Both the position numbers and the translations under genes were made by a program. Positions 42,301 to 51,842 of a stretch of 64,000 nucleotides of DNA are shown in pieces (position 1 is the stretch's first letter; each line of letters starts with the position of its first letter). Source of the DNA: Acanthacorydalis orientalis (lineage: Eukaryota > Arthropoda > Insecta > Megaloptera > Corydalidae); NCBI GenBank assembly GCA_034766995.1, contig CM068322.1, positions 6,262,089 to 6,326,088 on the forward strand. The letters are read 5' to 3'. Below the pieces are notes generated by a model. That model was not told the origin of the DNA. It made no database searches and worked only from the letters and a program-made list of their open reading frames with translations.

Positions 42301-43158
42301 ATTTAAATTTTTTCTATGATTTATAATTTGTTTAATCAACCAACAACGATGAACACTTTCGTCTGTAAAAATAAATAAAAATTTAATTCATCTGCGATCG
42401 TTATCAAATTTTTATTTGTTTTTTTCATAAACAAAATTCACGTTTTTCGATATAGAGACACATTCTAGCACGTATAATACATCAAAAGCGAGTAAAAAAA
42501 AGAGATTTAACCACACATTCACCAAACAATTCACACCCTCCCTTACTCAAATATTAAATTTCTGAATAACAAACGAATCGTACTTTAAAGAGATGTGCTA
42601 CATATTACCAAATCATTTGAAAAACAATATCGCTTGTATCAGTGGCGACAATATTTTATAATAATGTGAAATATATCGTTCTATGTTCTTCCTTCACTTC
42701 TCTTTTTGTAAAGATGTTATGTTACGCAATTTATTAAATTAATTTTTGTTAAATCAAATAAACAAGAATAAAATTGACATTACAAAGTTATATATATATA
42801 TATATAATATTCCTTAAAAATCACTAATTTTTAGTAAGATTTTTTTAAATTATTGAATTGAAAAAATGTATCAAACTGTACCAATCTTCAATACAACAAA
42901 ACATTAGAAACTAAGACAGCTTTTCTACAAAAGTGTAAAATGAAAAAGGAAAGACACATTTTAACAAGAAAAACAAAAACAAAATTAAATTCCAAGTAAG
43001 GCAATAATGAAGTAGATATAAAAAATTTAAGTTACTAAGTTTAAAAAATATATAACCTATTCTATTATGTGAAAATCGGCCATATGAACTCATATGTTCA
43101 ATAAAATGATTTTATCTAACAAATAGTTTCGCAATATTCTTTTATGTTTTGAACTTTA

Positions 43159-43220
<62 letters not shown>

Positions 43221-46200
43221 CAGTCTAAAAGTTCGTATACGATTTGAAATTGAAAATCAGGCGATTATTTTTCAGAGAAAACGCTTTTATTAATCAATTA
43301 TGTATTCGCCATCGTTTTCTGCAATCATTTCCCAACGGTTAGGCGACTGCTGGATTTCTTGTTCAAAAAACCTGTACGGTTTTTCGGTAAAAAAAACGCG
43401 GTGAGGTGGTTTTTGACGGCCTCCACGGTGTCAATTTTATACCATTTAAACTGTTCTGCAGCGACCGGAAGATGAAATGTCCTGAGAATACGGTGGATAC
43501 TACATGATTTCCTATTTCAACCGCTTCAGTTTTTGCAGAGTCACTTTTGCTGTATGTGGTTTTGCGTTGTCGTGGTGGAAGATGACCCTCTTTCGATTGG
43601 CCAAAATCGGACGCTTTTCTTTAATTACTGCGCCCCGTGGGAGCAGTTCAAAATAAACATCTTTGCAATCCCACCAAATACACAGTAACACCTTCATCGG
43701 ATACAAACCAGCTTTGGCGACTAATTCTGCCTCTTTATTCGCTTGTTTCCAGGTTCGTCTGCGTCGGACGTTGTTGTACAGGATCCATTCTTCATCACAA
43801 GTCACCAACCAATATAAAGAAAGCTCTCTGTTGAGGTGCCTAAACAAAGAAACTTCTGAAGAATACGATCAAACTTGTTTTTTTCAGACAATAAGAGCGA
43901 CATCCACGTATCGAGCTTCAAAGTGAACCCCAGCTTGTTTAAATGCCGAAATGTAGTCGATCTGACAACGTTAAGTGTCTCGGCAACCTCTTCCGTCGAA
44001 ATTCGTGAGTTATTGTCAATTAAAGTGCGCACAACATCGTCATTACCGTCCAGAGTGGGTTTAATCTTCGAGTTTAAAATCACCAAGTCGAAATTTAGCA
44101 AACTATTTTTTCACAGTTGGAAGTGATGGCGAATGATCCAAATAAACCTTCCGAATAGTTCTCGTTTCCGCGCCAACGGTTACTTCTTTTCGAAGCAAAA
44201 CATGATGAAAGTGTATCTTTTCGTTGCCCATTTTCAAAAATTTTTATTACACACAAATCGAATCGAAACAAATCCGTCTTATGCTCAAATGACAGCTGTA
44301 ACTGTCACCTTTCAAACGATATATAACATAAATACATTTCAATCACGAGCGCCGCCATACGGCACTCTTAACACCACCTATTATTGAATCTTATACAAAC
44401 TTTTGCACCGATCCAGTATATACAAACATAGGTATTTAAATACATAACACTTACTTAAGAATATCTTTACCGATGACTTGTACATCCGGTGGCCAACTTT
44501 CTTTAAACCTCGCACCAAGTACATCCGGATATCCGGCAATCGTTAAATAATTAATAAGAGCATCAAGCCACACGTAGACAGTTTGATCTTCGTGTCCCGG
44601 CACGTTGATTCCCCAGTGTACGCGAGACGTCGGTCTAGAAATAGACACATCGGGTAAAGCCGTCTCAGATAACCACTTTAACAGTATGTCACGGAATTTT
44701 CCGGGCCGCACTGAATGCTCTGCAACAAACCAAACAGAAATTTCCGATTAATTGACCAAAATCTAATCTCTTAAATACATCAAGTCGCATTACCACGAGT
44801 CTGAAACCATCGTACCAGCTCGTCTTGAAATGAACTTAAACGAAATATAAAATTCTGTTCTTCCGTCCATTCTACTGGGTGGCCGGATTCAAGTGATACT
44901 TTAATAACATGTCCATCCGAATTCGTTATCTCTTTCAGTTGAGATTCTGTTAAGAATGTCTCATCCTGAACACAATACCAACCTTTGTATTGAGCTGAAT
45001 ATATATGTCCATTATTCTCAAGTTTATCCTGATAAAAATAAAACATATTACAAAAAATGAGCATAAATATTCCGTAAAAATAATTTAATTTTTTCCGTTG
45101 TTAACAATAAAACAAAATACCGTTAACAATAACCATTTTCTTTAATGGGAAGCATATACATATTAATAATATGCAATAATAAAATTTTGCGTCAATAATA
45201 AAAACAAATTATATTTTCTATAACATATCTGATTATTATAAATGGGATAATGTTGGAAAAGTTGACCAATTGGGTAATGTAAAATATCTTGTTTCGCTAT
45301 GTAGACAAGGTTTTAGCAACATATTTTTGTTTCTTTATTTAACGATTAGTTCTTATGCAGAATTTTCAAATAAGGACCCATTTTTTTAATTTGAAATCAA
45401 ACAATATTTGCGCTAAAATTTCGTTTTTTATATAAATAATAGTTGAGGGGTGCACCATTTATAAATAAAAAATAACATCGTGTAAGTGACGGCTGCGTGA
45501 TTTCTTACAAGTAACTATTCTTTTGTTAAAAATTTCAGTAACATCCCTACACAAATGGGGCTCATCTCGCCAATTACTCTTCGGCTTTCATCTTTTAGGT
45601 CGGAAATTGTTTTTGTATTATTGGCGTACACTTGTCCTTTAACGTGACCCCAAATTAAAATAGTCCAATGGTGTTAAATAGCAGGATCGCGGTTGCCAAC
45701 TAATGTTTCCATTTCTGTAAATAACGCAACCAGAAAATTTTGTCCTCAATAAAACAATTGTTTCATCAGCTGTGTGGCTTGTTGCATCGTCCTGCAAGAA
45801 TCACATGTCCTCCGAATCAACATCATCCAATTTTGGCCACAAAAAATTCTGGTTATCATGTTTCGGTATCTTTCTCCATTCACAGTAATCGCTTTACCAA
45901 TCTGATTCTTAAAAAGGTAAGAACCAATGACTCCACCGGATCAAAAGGCACAACAAACAGTCACTCTTTTTGTATGCAGTGGCTTCCCAACGATCACTTT
46001 CGGATTTTCTTCATCGGTTTTGTTTGTTACCGTGGAGAGTTCGAAACGAGCTCCATCGCTAAAGATGACCTTTTCAAAAAAAATCATGTTATTGTTCCAG
46101 TATTCACTTAACAAATCTCCGACGCAGTCAACGGTCTTCTGGCTTCAATTCTTGTGTTAACTGAACCTCATAAGCCTTTATCAATAAATCCTTATGCAAA

Positions 46201-49200
46201 TACGTCATGTGATCGTTTATGAAAGACCCAATTACTGCGCACGTCGTGGAATTGACTTTCCTGGCTCTTCCGATACTCTTTCACGAACCAAGTCAACGTT
46301 TTCTTCAGAACGAGCATTACGAACACGCGGTGGCGTTTCTTTGTCTTGAACCGATCTAGTCTCTTGAAATTTATTCACTAATCGAAGAATTGTTGATTCA
46401 GATGGACGAGTATGTCGAGAATAAATATCGCGTTATTTACGAAATGTATTTTTTATAGAAAGAATATTTTCATAATACAGTTGTATTATTTCAGTGCATT
46501 GTTTTATTGTATACGAAGCCTTAATTAAAAATGGCAATGTCAAACATTAACGAAAAAAAATACAGATATTAATTTGATACCTATGAAATATAACCTCTTA
46601 AGAAATTACGTCCCTGGAAATTACATAATTGGAAAACGTTTATAAAAATACAAAAATATTTATCTGAAAATTATTTTTTTAATCATATTTTTAAACAAAT
46701 GTAAATATTATATTTTTTTAGAATATTATATTCCATTTTGAGCACTACACTTGTAAAAAAAAAAACATGCAGAAAACAATTTTAATATAATTGTTGGAAT
46801 TTAAGAATGAATCAAGATGTGCATTTTCAAACATGAAAATAATGTTATTATTTAATCAAATAATTTCCTCGGACAAAAAATATTCGGTTAATACGAGACG
46901 TCATAATCGAGGTGCCAATACTCTTTTTATACTAATACTCTACATCAAAAAAGATTCTCAACATGAGGCCACAGGATATTCCAAGGGGGCTACAAGTGAA
47001 AATCACGTGGGGGTACGGCACGAGATTAGAAGGTGACAGAGAGAAGTGGGAAATAAAGAAAACAGAGAAGTGACTGAGAAAAGAAAAAAGAAAACAGAGA
47101 AATAAAGAAAAAAGAAAACAGAGAAGTGAAGTGAACTGAGAAGTGACTATCAATAGAATTTAAGAAGCGCTCATAGAGCTATAAAGCAAAATAGCAGTCA
47201 AAATAACTTTTAGTCAAGAAAAACACCATTTTTAAATCAACAGTACAATAAAAACTTTCCACAGCTTTAGGATAAAGGAAAATTGTTTTTCATAGCATTT
47301 CCTACTTCGTATTTGGTAAAATCAGGTTTCAGTCGTGTGAATTATTTACTCAGCCTAACGTGGAATCGCCTTAACATAATGGACAGAGGTGATTTTCAAT
47401 TATCCATCACAACAATAGAACCGAATATAAAAAAGCTTGTTTATAATCACCAAGCACAAGAGTTATATTGATCGAGAAATACTTAAAGTATAAATTTTTG
47501 TTTAATTATTATATTTTGTATAAATTATAAAAATTATAATAAAACACGTTTTATTTACAAACAACCCATTTAAATATCTACCTTTCTACCGGTAGGACTG
47601 GCGAGCACAGAAATGAAACAAGGTCGGAAGGAGGGGCACGGTCAAAAAAAGATTGAGAAACACTGCTCCACACAACGTGTATAAATATTATATCAACTTT
47701 AATAAAGCAATAATTTTATAAATGATAACTACTTTAAATAAGAAATGGCTCTCATACAAACAAAACAACTATTCTTTTTCAACGAAACATACTAAACTTT
47801 AAATTACCCAGAAGTGTCTCACAGCTCTTTCATGGAGTTCATCGGTCGTCCTTATAAACTTTGTATATTGTACGTTACACTGGTCAAACAAATGTTTATA
47901 ATCTTGTGATATTAAGTCACAATATTTCTTCAAAGGGATGTTGTGATTTGAAGCTGACTGTTGAATTTTCATGCCGTGTTCGTCTGTTCCTGTACTGAAC
48001 ACTACTTCAAGATTCGGATCAAATAGCTTGTGCCATCTTTGAATACTATCAGCAATCACAGCACTATACAAATGACCGATGTGAGGCGCTGAAAACATAC
48101 AATTAGTGAATACAATACATATAGATTTTCATTTCTTAATGTACAGACAAAAAAAGTATCGTCTAATAATTTCATTTGAAAAATTCAAAATAGAATATCA
48201 AAATAAATGCAAATTTTCTTTCCTATATATTTATCGTCTTTAAAATGTAAACAAGTAAAATAAAGATTAGATGTAATGAATTATGAATACTTCACTATCT
48301 TTATCAAAATTTCATTAAAAAATATAATTAATACATGTAAAGCAGATAATAATAAATTAAATATCATTTAATGTTTTAAACTAGTTACAAAACACGACAT
48401 ATGAAAGAAAGAATATATTTTATTTTCACAAATGAATTATTTGTCATTCTATGAATCACAAAAAATGTTTAACCGAAAACATTCAAAAAAATATTGATCA
48501 TTTTTGATTATTTCTTATGCGATTTTTCGCTATCATACTCAGAGTATTAAGATAGAGAGCTTTTTAATGCTCTAAGAATAATGACATCGCCAAAGAAATG
48601 AGTATAATAAACAATTAAAAATCATCAATAATCATTTATTGAAGATTTTCAACCATAAATGTTTCTATTGTTTGTGGGTGAAAGACTAATTCGTTTCTGA
48701 AAGCAAAATGTATTTTCTTTCACGAATGAATTTCTTTTTTACTCGACAAACCACAAAAAAAAGCTGGTCAAAAATATTCATTAAATCACTATTGATCATT
48801 TTTGATAATTAATAGGCATTTTCATGCCGACATTCCCATCTTCAGATCACCAAAGTACAGAAAAATCTCTTAGATTCTGTAAGATTTTTCTATACCTTAA
48901 CGTTCTGAATATGATACGACATCGTCATAGTAATGTACATGAGAAGCAACAATCAAAAATAATCAATAATGTTTTATTCGACATTATGACCAAAAAGTTT
49001 TTCTGTAGTTTGTAGGATGAAAAATAATTTATTTATGAAACTGAATTTAATAATACTGTCAGAACTCTATGGAATCAAAAGTATTCTTTCTCTGATATGC
49101 TATATTTGTAACTATTTTATTAGCTTGGTAAAAAAATAATTGTGGTTTATGGCATTAGAATTCATATACATTTGACTTTCTTAACTGTTTTAAGTGGTCC

Positions 49201-51842
49201 AGAACTGTTAGGTAATTAATGTCTCACTTTTATGCAAGCAATCGAATTGTTGTGCGTGGTTCTGATTCAATTAACGCCTTCAGTTTCTCGATATGAACTG
49301 AAGAAGGACGCCCGCGACCTTCATCTTCAAAGCTCTCGTTTCCAGCACGAAATTTTTGAAACCACCATTGTACCGTGCGTTTCTTAACAGTACCCACAGC
49401 AAAAGCATCGTTTAGTTTACGAGCAGTTTCTACTACTTAACTACTCGTTTTGAACTCATGCAAAAAATGCTCTTATTTGATTTTTCCATCTTTAATTCAA
49501 TAGCCCAATTTAAAGCAAAATTAATAATGAAACCAAATTCGATGTTACCAAAATACAGACCAAAAAATGCGCTTTAAAATTATATTAACATATATACGAT
49601 GAAAAGACACTTTCATTGAAAAAAATTAAGGTTAGAATTGAGAAAACAAAAACCGCGATTATTTTCTTACCAACCTCATAAAATATTAAAGTAAATTTAA
49701 TTTATTCCTATCTCTTTTACAGCCACAATTGCATAACTGTGGTGTAAATACATTTTATATTTTGTCTTATAAAGATATTATTTACCTGTTACATTAAAAA
49801 GAGATACAATAGTACAGGTAACCCCCGTATAACGTGGATATTACATTCCATAAAAAATCCGCATTAAACAAATCGCTTTATGCCAGACTCACATTTCATA
49901 CAAAACAAACAGTTACGTTCCAAACGTTTTTTTTTTACATAAAGTACCAAATATATTTTAAGATAGAATTAAAAAATAAACTTTGCTCAAAAATAAAATT
50001 AACAAAATTTAAATACTAGTATTAATATAAATACATACTGAATGTTTAATCTACAAATTAATACAGTAGCATAGAGCAGCGCTGTACAGCGCTACTGGTG
50101 AGCGCCTAGGCCGCCTAAGTTTCAACAAACTTCTGATAAAGATAGTTAATTATTCATACACATTACATTTCATATTACTATCTTTATTGCCCTCTAAAGG
50201 AGATTATTCTATGGGAAAAAATATTTGTATTTCTCTAAATCTTCTAATCAGAATTTTGAGAGTGAAATTATCAGTTTATCATATTACATATATGATTATA
50301 TCGTAAATCATTTCACATGTGCGTTATACATAATTATTACATTGATAAGCAAAGCATTGTGACAAGGGCTAGATCTCTTCGATTATTTTCATGGCACCTG
50401 TGAAATATTATAATTGTTCTGTTTTATTAAATAAAATAAATGTGTAGTTTGTTTAAAAAAATATATATACACATTATATAATTAAGGTGTAAATTTGTAT
50501 TTTGAACTAGAAAGGGAACAGATCATATAACTGCAAACCCTATACGAGCCCAAACATATAATTATACGTCTATCCACTTTTTTTCTCAGCAAGTCTTATA
50601 AAAAAACATCGTGCTTTTATTTGTCAGACAATAAAAAGAAAACATTTCTTTGTACATTAAATGTAGTTCATTATGTTTATAAACTAACAAAAATAAAAAC
50701 AGTTTATATTTCATTTAAAATAACTCAGAAAGCACAATATTATGTCTAACTGAAACAGAAAGCAAAAGAGTACATCTAGTATGGAGTAAAATTGCCTTTA
50801 TTCTTTATAACTTCTGATATTTGATAAGGAAAAGTGGTTACAAGTTTTTCATAATCCTCCTGCCCGAAAGTGTTCAATACTTGCTATTTTTTCACATATC
50901 TATAAAAATGTGAGATTCATGTCTTAAAATATGTATTATATACATTAATAAATGATAAAATGAAAAGAAATATATTTCGTGTTGCCTATAGTAAATTAAA
51001 ATTAACGGGTATAAATTGTGCACTAATATGACATGCATTCTTTCTAATTCACAGTACATATCTGTACATTAATTATATCGTATACAATTTTAAACAAAAA
51101 TTGACCATTTGTTCTGTTTTAATAAAATCGAAGTAATACAAATATTTCATACATTATATCAAGATAATGGAAGAAAATAAATCTTTGGTAAAATACTTCG
51201 TTAAAAATTTAGTAAACTACATGATCTGCGAGCTAATTTATATCAGTAAAATGAAATGCACATTTATAATTTTACACATTTTCATTACGATAGAAAATAT
51301 ATCTCAATACTAGGTACAACAAAATAAACAAAAATTCACAAAGTTTCTATAAGAGTAAAAACTCTGTTCTAATATACTCTTTAGTATTGTAGATATCGAT
51401 TATACACATAATATTTCCCTTAACACTGTAACCAACTCTCATCGTTAATAATGCTTTATGTAACCTTTAAATCTAGTCGTACTTATAAACTTATTCTTAA
51501 TAAATTTAATAACCATATTTAGATCTAGTGACATACTACACACTACTTATTAGCGATATCTGGTTGCAGTATTTAGTTAAAAATGATGAGCACAACCCAT
51601 TATTTTTAAATAGTAAAAATTTAATATATCTTCAGAAGCTCGCGATTTTATCTATGCACGCGATTATCAACAGTTTATGAACCACTATTGTGTTATATCA
51701 ATATTCCTATATAAGTATATATACGTTACATACCTGCATTTACATAAAAAATTGGAGTAGTTACATAAAATGATTTTTTCCTCACAAATCTTAAGCACTG
51801 ATTTGAAAATGTTTTTAAAACATAATTCATTACAAAAAACAT
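22650..51842 (-). CDS. MARS2: Mitochondrial methionyl-tRNA synthetase, seven exons
   Basis: Charges mitochondrial tRNA-Met with methionine in the matrix; class I synthetase. Joined exons (minus strand): 51842-51734, 48088-47808, 45028-44794, 44719-44455, 39619-39408, 29612-29418, 23077-22650. All six introns are GT/AG, phases match at every junction, and the total is 1725 nt (574 aa), near the usual length for animal MARS2. Visible motifs: TTPIFYVNA then HIGH at residues 39-42, STGTDEHG at 67-74, GWYC at 146-149 followed by ETFL (the second zinc-type Cys of long MetRS is absent, as in mitochondrial forms), GKDIL at 292-296 and KMSKS at 330-334. The helical anticodon-binding domain fills the last two exons. 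The short basic N terminus fits a mitochondrial presequence. Introns are 3645, 2779, 74, 4835, 9795 and 6340 bp, most carrying transposons. The first in-frame ATG (51842) follows an in-frame TAG; a second ATG lies four codons later at 51830. The C terminus is lysine-rich. Confidence 0.95.
23737..24288 (+). mobile_element. Internally deleted cecropia/Hsmar1-type mariner, copy A
   Basis: Lies in MARS2 intron 6. Near-perfect inverted ends TTAGGTTGGTAGAAAAATAA at both sides, flanked by TA. Only the N-terminal HTH part of the transposase remains ([34 protein letters not shown], then a stop and [13 protein letters not shown]). The rest is deleted, leaving 552 bp. Confidence 0.85.
24640..24835. repeat. 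Degenerate short-period repeat
   Basis: Loose reiteration of units like GACCTGATCA, GATCTAATCGACTTAACC and GGTCTTAACAGACTTAA, distinct from the AT-rich surroundings. The period is irregular. Lies in MARS2 intron 6. Confidence 0.35.
26195..26246. repeat. (ACAT)n(TA)n microsatellite
   Basis: Five ACAT units followed by about 14 TA units, in MARS2 intron 6. Confidence 0.9.
26317..26961. mobile_element. hAT-like element with 8-bp target duplication
   Basis: The left end CAGGGGTGAGGAACCTTTTC pairs with the right end, whose reverse complement is CAGAGGTGAGAAACCTGTGG. Flanks are gactagat (26309-26316) and aactagat (26962-26969), 7 of 8 matching, the hAT signature. At 645 bp there is no intact transposase. 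Lies in MARS2 intron 6. Confidence 0.8.
27612..27757. mobile_element. Palindromic MITE family, single right arm
   Basis: GCACTCTGAGGATAGTGTGG, CATCGCCATCAAAATACACA, AAGCAACAATCGAAAATTTA, AACATTTTTGATTACAAATT, TGGTTTGTGGATAAAAAATA and TTTGTGAAC in right-arm order. Lies in MARS2 intron 6. Confidence 0.7.
29336..29371. repeat. (TA)n microsatellite near MARS2 exon 6
   Basis: About 17 TA units, only about 50 bp from the exon 6 donor inside intron 6. Confidence 0.9.
29418..29612 (-). CDS. MARS2: MARS2 exon 6 ([15 protein letters not shown])
   Basis: The acceptor is CTCTTTTCAG|AT and the donor CCTG|GTAAGA. It covers the start of the anticodon-binding helical domain, with the family motif [16 protein letters not shown]. 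The 9.8-kb intron before it is the longest in the gene. Confidence 0.94.
30338..30383. repeat. (TA)n microsatellite
   Basis: About 22 TA units, in MARS2 intron 5. Confidence 0.9.
30632..30708. repeat. (CT)n(TA)n compound microsatellite
   Basis: About 12 CT units followed by TA units with GT interruptions, in MARS2 intron 5. Confidence 0.9.
32700..33345 (-). mobile_element. Mauritiana-type mariner transposase fragment
   Basis: Lies in MARS2 intron 5. Minus-strand blocks: [55 protein letters not shown] and [19 protein letters not shown]. The second catalytic motif has lost its Asp codon (HNARPH instead of HDNARPH). The N-terminal half is missing and several stops interrupt it. Confidence 0.8.
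34502..35370 (+). mobile_element. Internally deleted mariner, TTGGGTTGATCC ends
   Basis: Inverted ends of about 24 bp (TTGGGTTGATCCATAAGTTC left; right reverse complement TTGGGATGATGCATAAGTTC) flanked by TA. The plus strand keeps an HTH-like start, then jumps to [20 protein letters not shown] and [19 protein letters not shown], so the first catalytic Asp region is deleted. 869 bp, in MARS2 intron 5. Confidence 0.85.
36156..36204. repeat. (TA)n microsatellite
   Basis: About 24 TA units, in MARS2 intron 5. Confidence 0.9.
37571..38852 (+). mobile_element. Full-length but inactive mariner
   Basis: Inverted ends (CGAAGGTGATTTGAAAAGTT left; right reverse complement CGAGAGCAATTTGAAAAGTT) flanked by TA. 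The plus strand keeps almost the whole transposase: HTH with [13 protein letters not shown] and [26 protein letters not shown], the [41 protein letters not shown] and [13 protein letters not shown] blocks. Two of the three catalytic Asp are replaced (N in TTNETW, V in HQVNA) and several stops occur. In MARS2 intron 5, antisense to the gene. Confidence 0.88.
39280..39356. repeat. Longest (TA)n microsatellite in the window
   Basis: About 38 TA units, roughly 50 bp from the MARS2 exon 5 donor. Confidence 0.95.
39408..39619 (-). CDS. MARS2: MARS2 exon 5 (KMSKS motif)
   Basis: The acceptor is ATTTTCAG|GTTTC and the donor GGAA|GTAAGTG. It encodes [14 protein letters not shown], the [17 protein letters not shown] active-site loop and the RYFLLREG helix. 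The longest (TA)n tract of the window lies about 50 bp downstream of its donor. Confidence 0.95.
39927..40328 (+). mobile_element. Tigger-like non-autonomous element
   Basis: Ends CCAAGACCTCGGGTTACGTC left and reverse complement CCAAAGAACGTCAACGCAAA right, with further ACGTC/GCGTTG sub-repeats, flanked by TA. Inside, a plus-strand frame MSGNKKRK, stop, [20 protein letters not shown] resembles the CENP-B-type HTH start of Tigger/jerky transposases. 402 bp, in MARS2 intron 4. Confidence 0.75.
40474..40875. mobile_element. Solo LTR with perfect 5-bp target duplication
   Basis: Starts TGTTCGGGATTC, ends GCGAACA (TG...CA with TGTTCG/CGAACA inverted tips), 402 bp, flanked on both sides by ATAAC (40469-40473 and 40876-40880). 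It is GC-richer than its surroundings and contains an ATATATGAAC promoter-like stretch near 40608 and AATAAA near 40786. A 5-bp duplication fits BEL/Pao or Ty3-like retrotransposons; the TGTTCGGG start leans to BEL/Pao. No internal retroelement genes nearby. In MARS2 intron 4. Confidence 0.85.
40881..43160. other. MARS2 intron 4, unremarkable part
   Basis: AT-rich sequence without recognised elements, apart from a short TA tract at 42788-42806. Confidence 0.5.
43163..43214. repeat. (ACAT)n(TA)n microsatellite at mariner border
   Basis: About six ACAT units then about 15 TA units running straight into the left end of the mariner at 43215. Confidence 0.9.
43215..44415 (-). mobile_element. Mariner, copy 2 of the TTGGATCAG family
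   Basis: Ends TTGGATCAGTCTAAAAGTTC left and reverse complement of AACTTTTGCACCGATCCA right. The minus-strand transposase is better preserved than in copy 1: [78 protein letters not shown] and [15 protein letters not shown], with first and second catalytic Asp present. It is split over two frames and ends early after KLKRLK. In MARS2 intron 4, same strand as the gene. Confidence 0.88.
44455..44719 (-). CDS. MARS2: MARS2 exon 4 (YVWLDAL, GKDIL)
   Basis: The acceptor is GTTGCAG|AGCAT and the donor CTTAA|GTAAGTG. It includes [22 protein letters not shown] and the start of GKDILKFH. A mariner copy ends about 39 bp beyond its donor, inside intron 4. Confidence 0.95.
44794..45028 (-). CDS. MARS2: MARS2 exon 3 (connective-peptide region)
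   Basis: The acceptor is TTATCAG|GATAAA and the donor CGTG|GTAATG. It encodes the GWYC...ETFL segment and the [18 protein letters not shown] block typical of mitochondrial MetRS. Only a 74-bp intron separates it from exon 4, the one short intron in the gene. Confidence 0.95.
45440..46540 (-). mobile_element. Tc1/mariner-superfamily transposase relic
   Basis: In MARS2 intron 2. Minus-strand pieces in order: [76 protein letters not shown] (first Asp), [53 protein letters not shown], and near the end FFIYKWCTP. The layout matches the widespread insect IS630/Tc1-like transposase whose target-strand ends read GTTGAGGGGTGCACC. Many frameshifts and stops; plus-strand open frames here are antisense shadows. 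Confidence 0.75.
47036..47145. repeat. Degenerate purine-rich repeat
   Basis: Reiterated GAGAAGTG, AAAGAAAACAGAGAAG units with almost no pyrimidines on the plus strand, in MARS2 intron 2. The reverse complement therefore forms a polypyrimidine tract in the sense direction of MARS2. Confidence 0.75.
47808..48088 (-). CDS. MARS2: MARS2 exon 2 (HIGH motif)
   Basis: The acceptor is TTTTCAG|CG and the donor TGG|GTAATT. It carries the ATP-binding HIGH signature in PHIGHLYSA and the catalytic-core motif [12 protein letters not shown]. It ends in phase 0 within HFW|DKL. Confidence 0.95.
48424..48701. mobile_element. Palindromic MITE, two arms (tandem copy 1)
   Basis: The left arm starts TTCACAAATGAATTATTTGT and carries ATTGATCATTTTTGATTATT. 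The right arm carries TGCTCTAAGAATAATGACAT, ATCATCAATAATCATTTATT, TTTGTGGGTGAAAGACTAAT. In MARS2 intron 1, 16 bp from the next copy. Confidence 0.75.
48717..49042. mobile_element. Palindromic MITE, two arms (tandem copy 2)
   Basis: Left arm: TTTCACGAATGAATTTCTTT, CGACAAACCACAAAAAAAAG, ATTGATCATTTTTGATAATT. Right arm: TTTTTCTATACCTTAACGTT, GACATCGTCATAGTAATGTA, AGCAACAATCAAAAATAATC, GTAGTTTGTAGGATGAAAAA. In MARS2 intron 1. Confidence 0.78.
49120..49678 (-). mobile_element. Internally deleted cecropia/Hsmar1-type mariner, copy B
   Basis: Ends TTAGCTTGGTAAAAAAATAA left and reverse complement of TTATTTTCTTACCAACCTCA right. The minus strand keeps only the HTH part ([54 protein letters not shown]). 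Length 559 bp and retained part agree with the copy at 23737, in opposite orientation. In MARS2 intron 1. Confidence 0.85.
49815..49935. mobile_element. Pogo-like element terminus
   Basis: CAGGTAACCCCCGTATAACG followed by GATATTACATTCCATAAAAA and CGCATTAAACAAATCGC has the start and internal spacing of pogo/Tigger-type ends. No matching right end was identified. In MARS2 intron 1. Confidence 0.5.
50064..50097. repeat. GC-rich palindrome
   Basis: A 16-bp perfect palindrome AGCGCTGTACAGCGCT (50078-50093) nested in an outer pair CAGTAGC / GCTACTG. It stands out in very AT-rich DNA. In MARS2 intron 1. Confidence 0.6.
50098..51733. other. MARS2 intron 1, unremarkable part
   Basis: AT-rich sequence without recognised elements up to the exon 1 donor. 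Confidence 0.5.
51734..51842 (-). CDS. MARS2: MARS2 exon 1 (start, presequence, TTPIFYVNA)
   Basis: Codes for a short basic leader with LRFVRKK followed by the class I MetRS strand [12 protein letters not shown]. The donor reads GCAG|GTATGT. One leftover G joins the CG of exon 2 to make Ala before PHIGH. This exon is too short to stand out as an open frame. It was found by searching for the motif that must precede HIGH. Confidence 0.92.

Noticed and set aside
45740..46160. Plus-strand open frames of up to 123 aa
   Set aside because: Antisense to a decayed Tc1-like transposase whose pieces on the minus strand are in the proper order.
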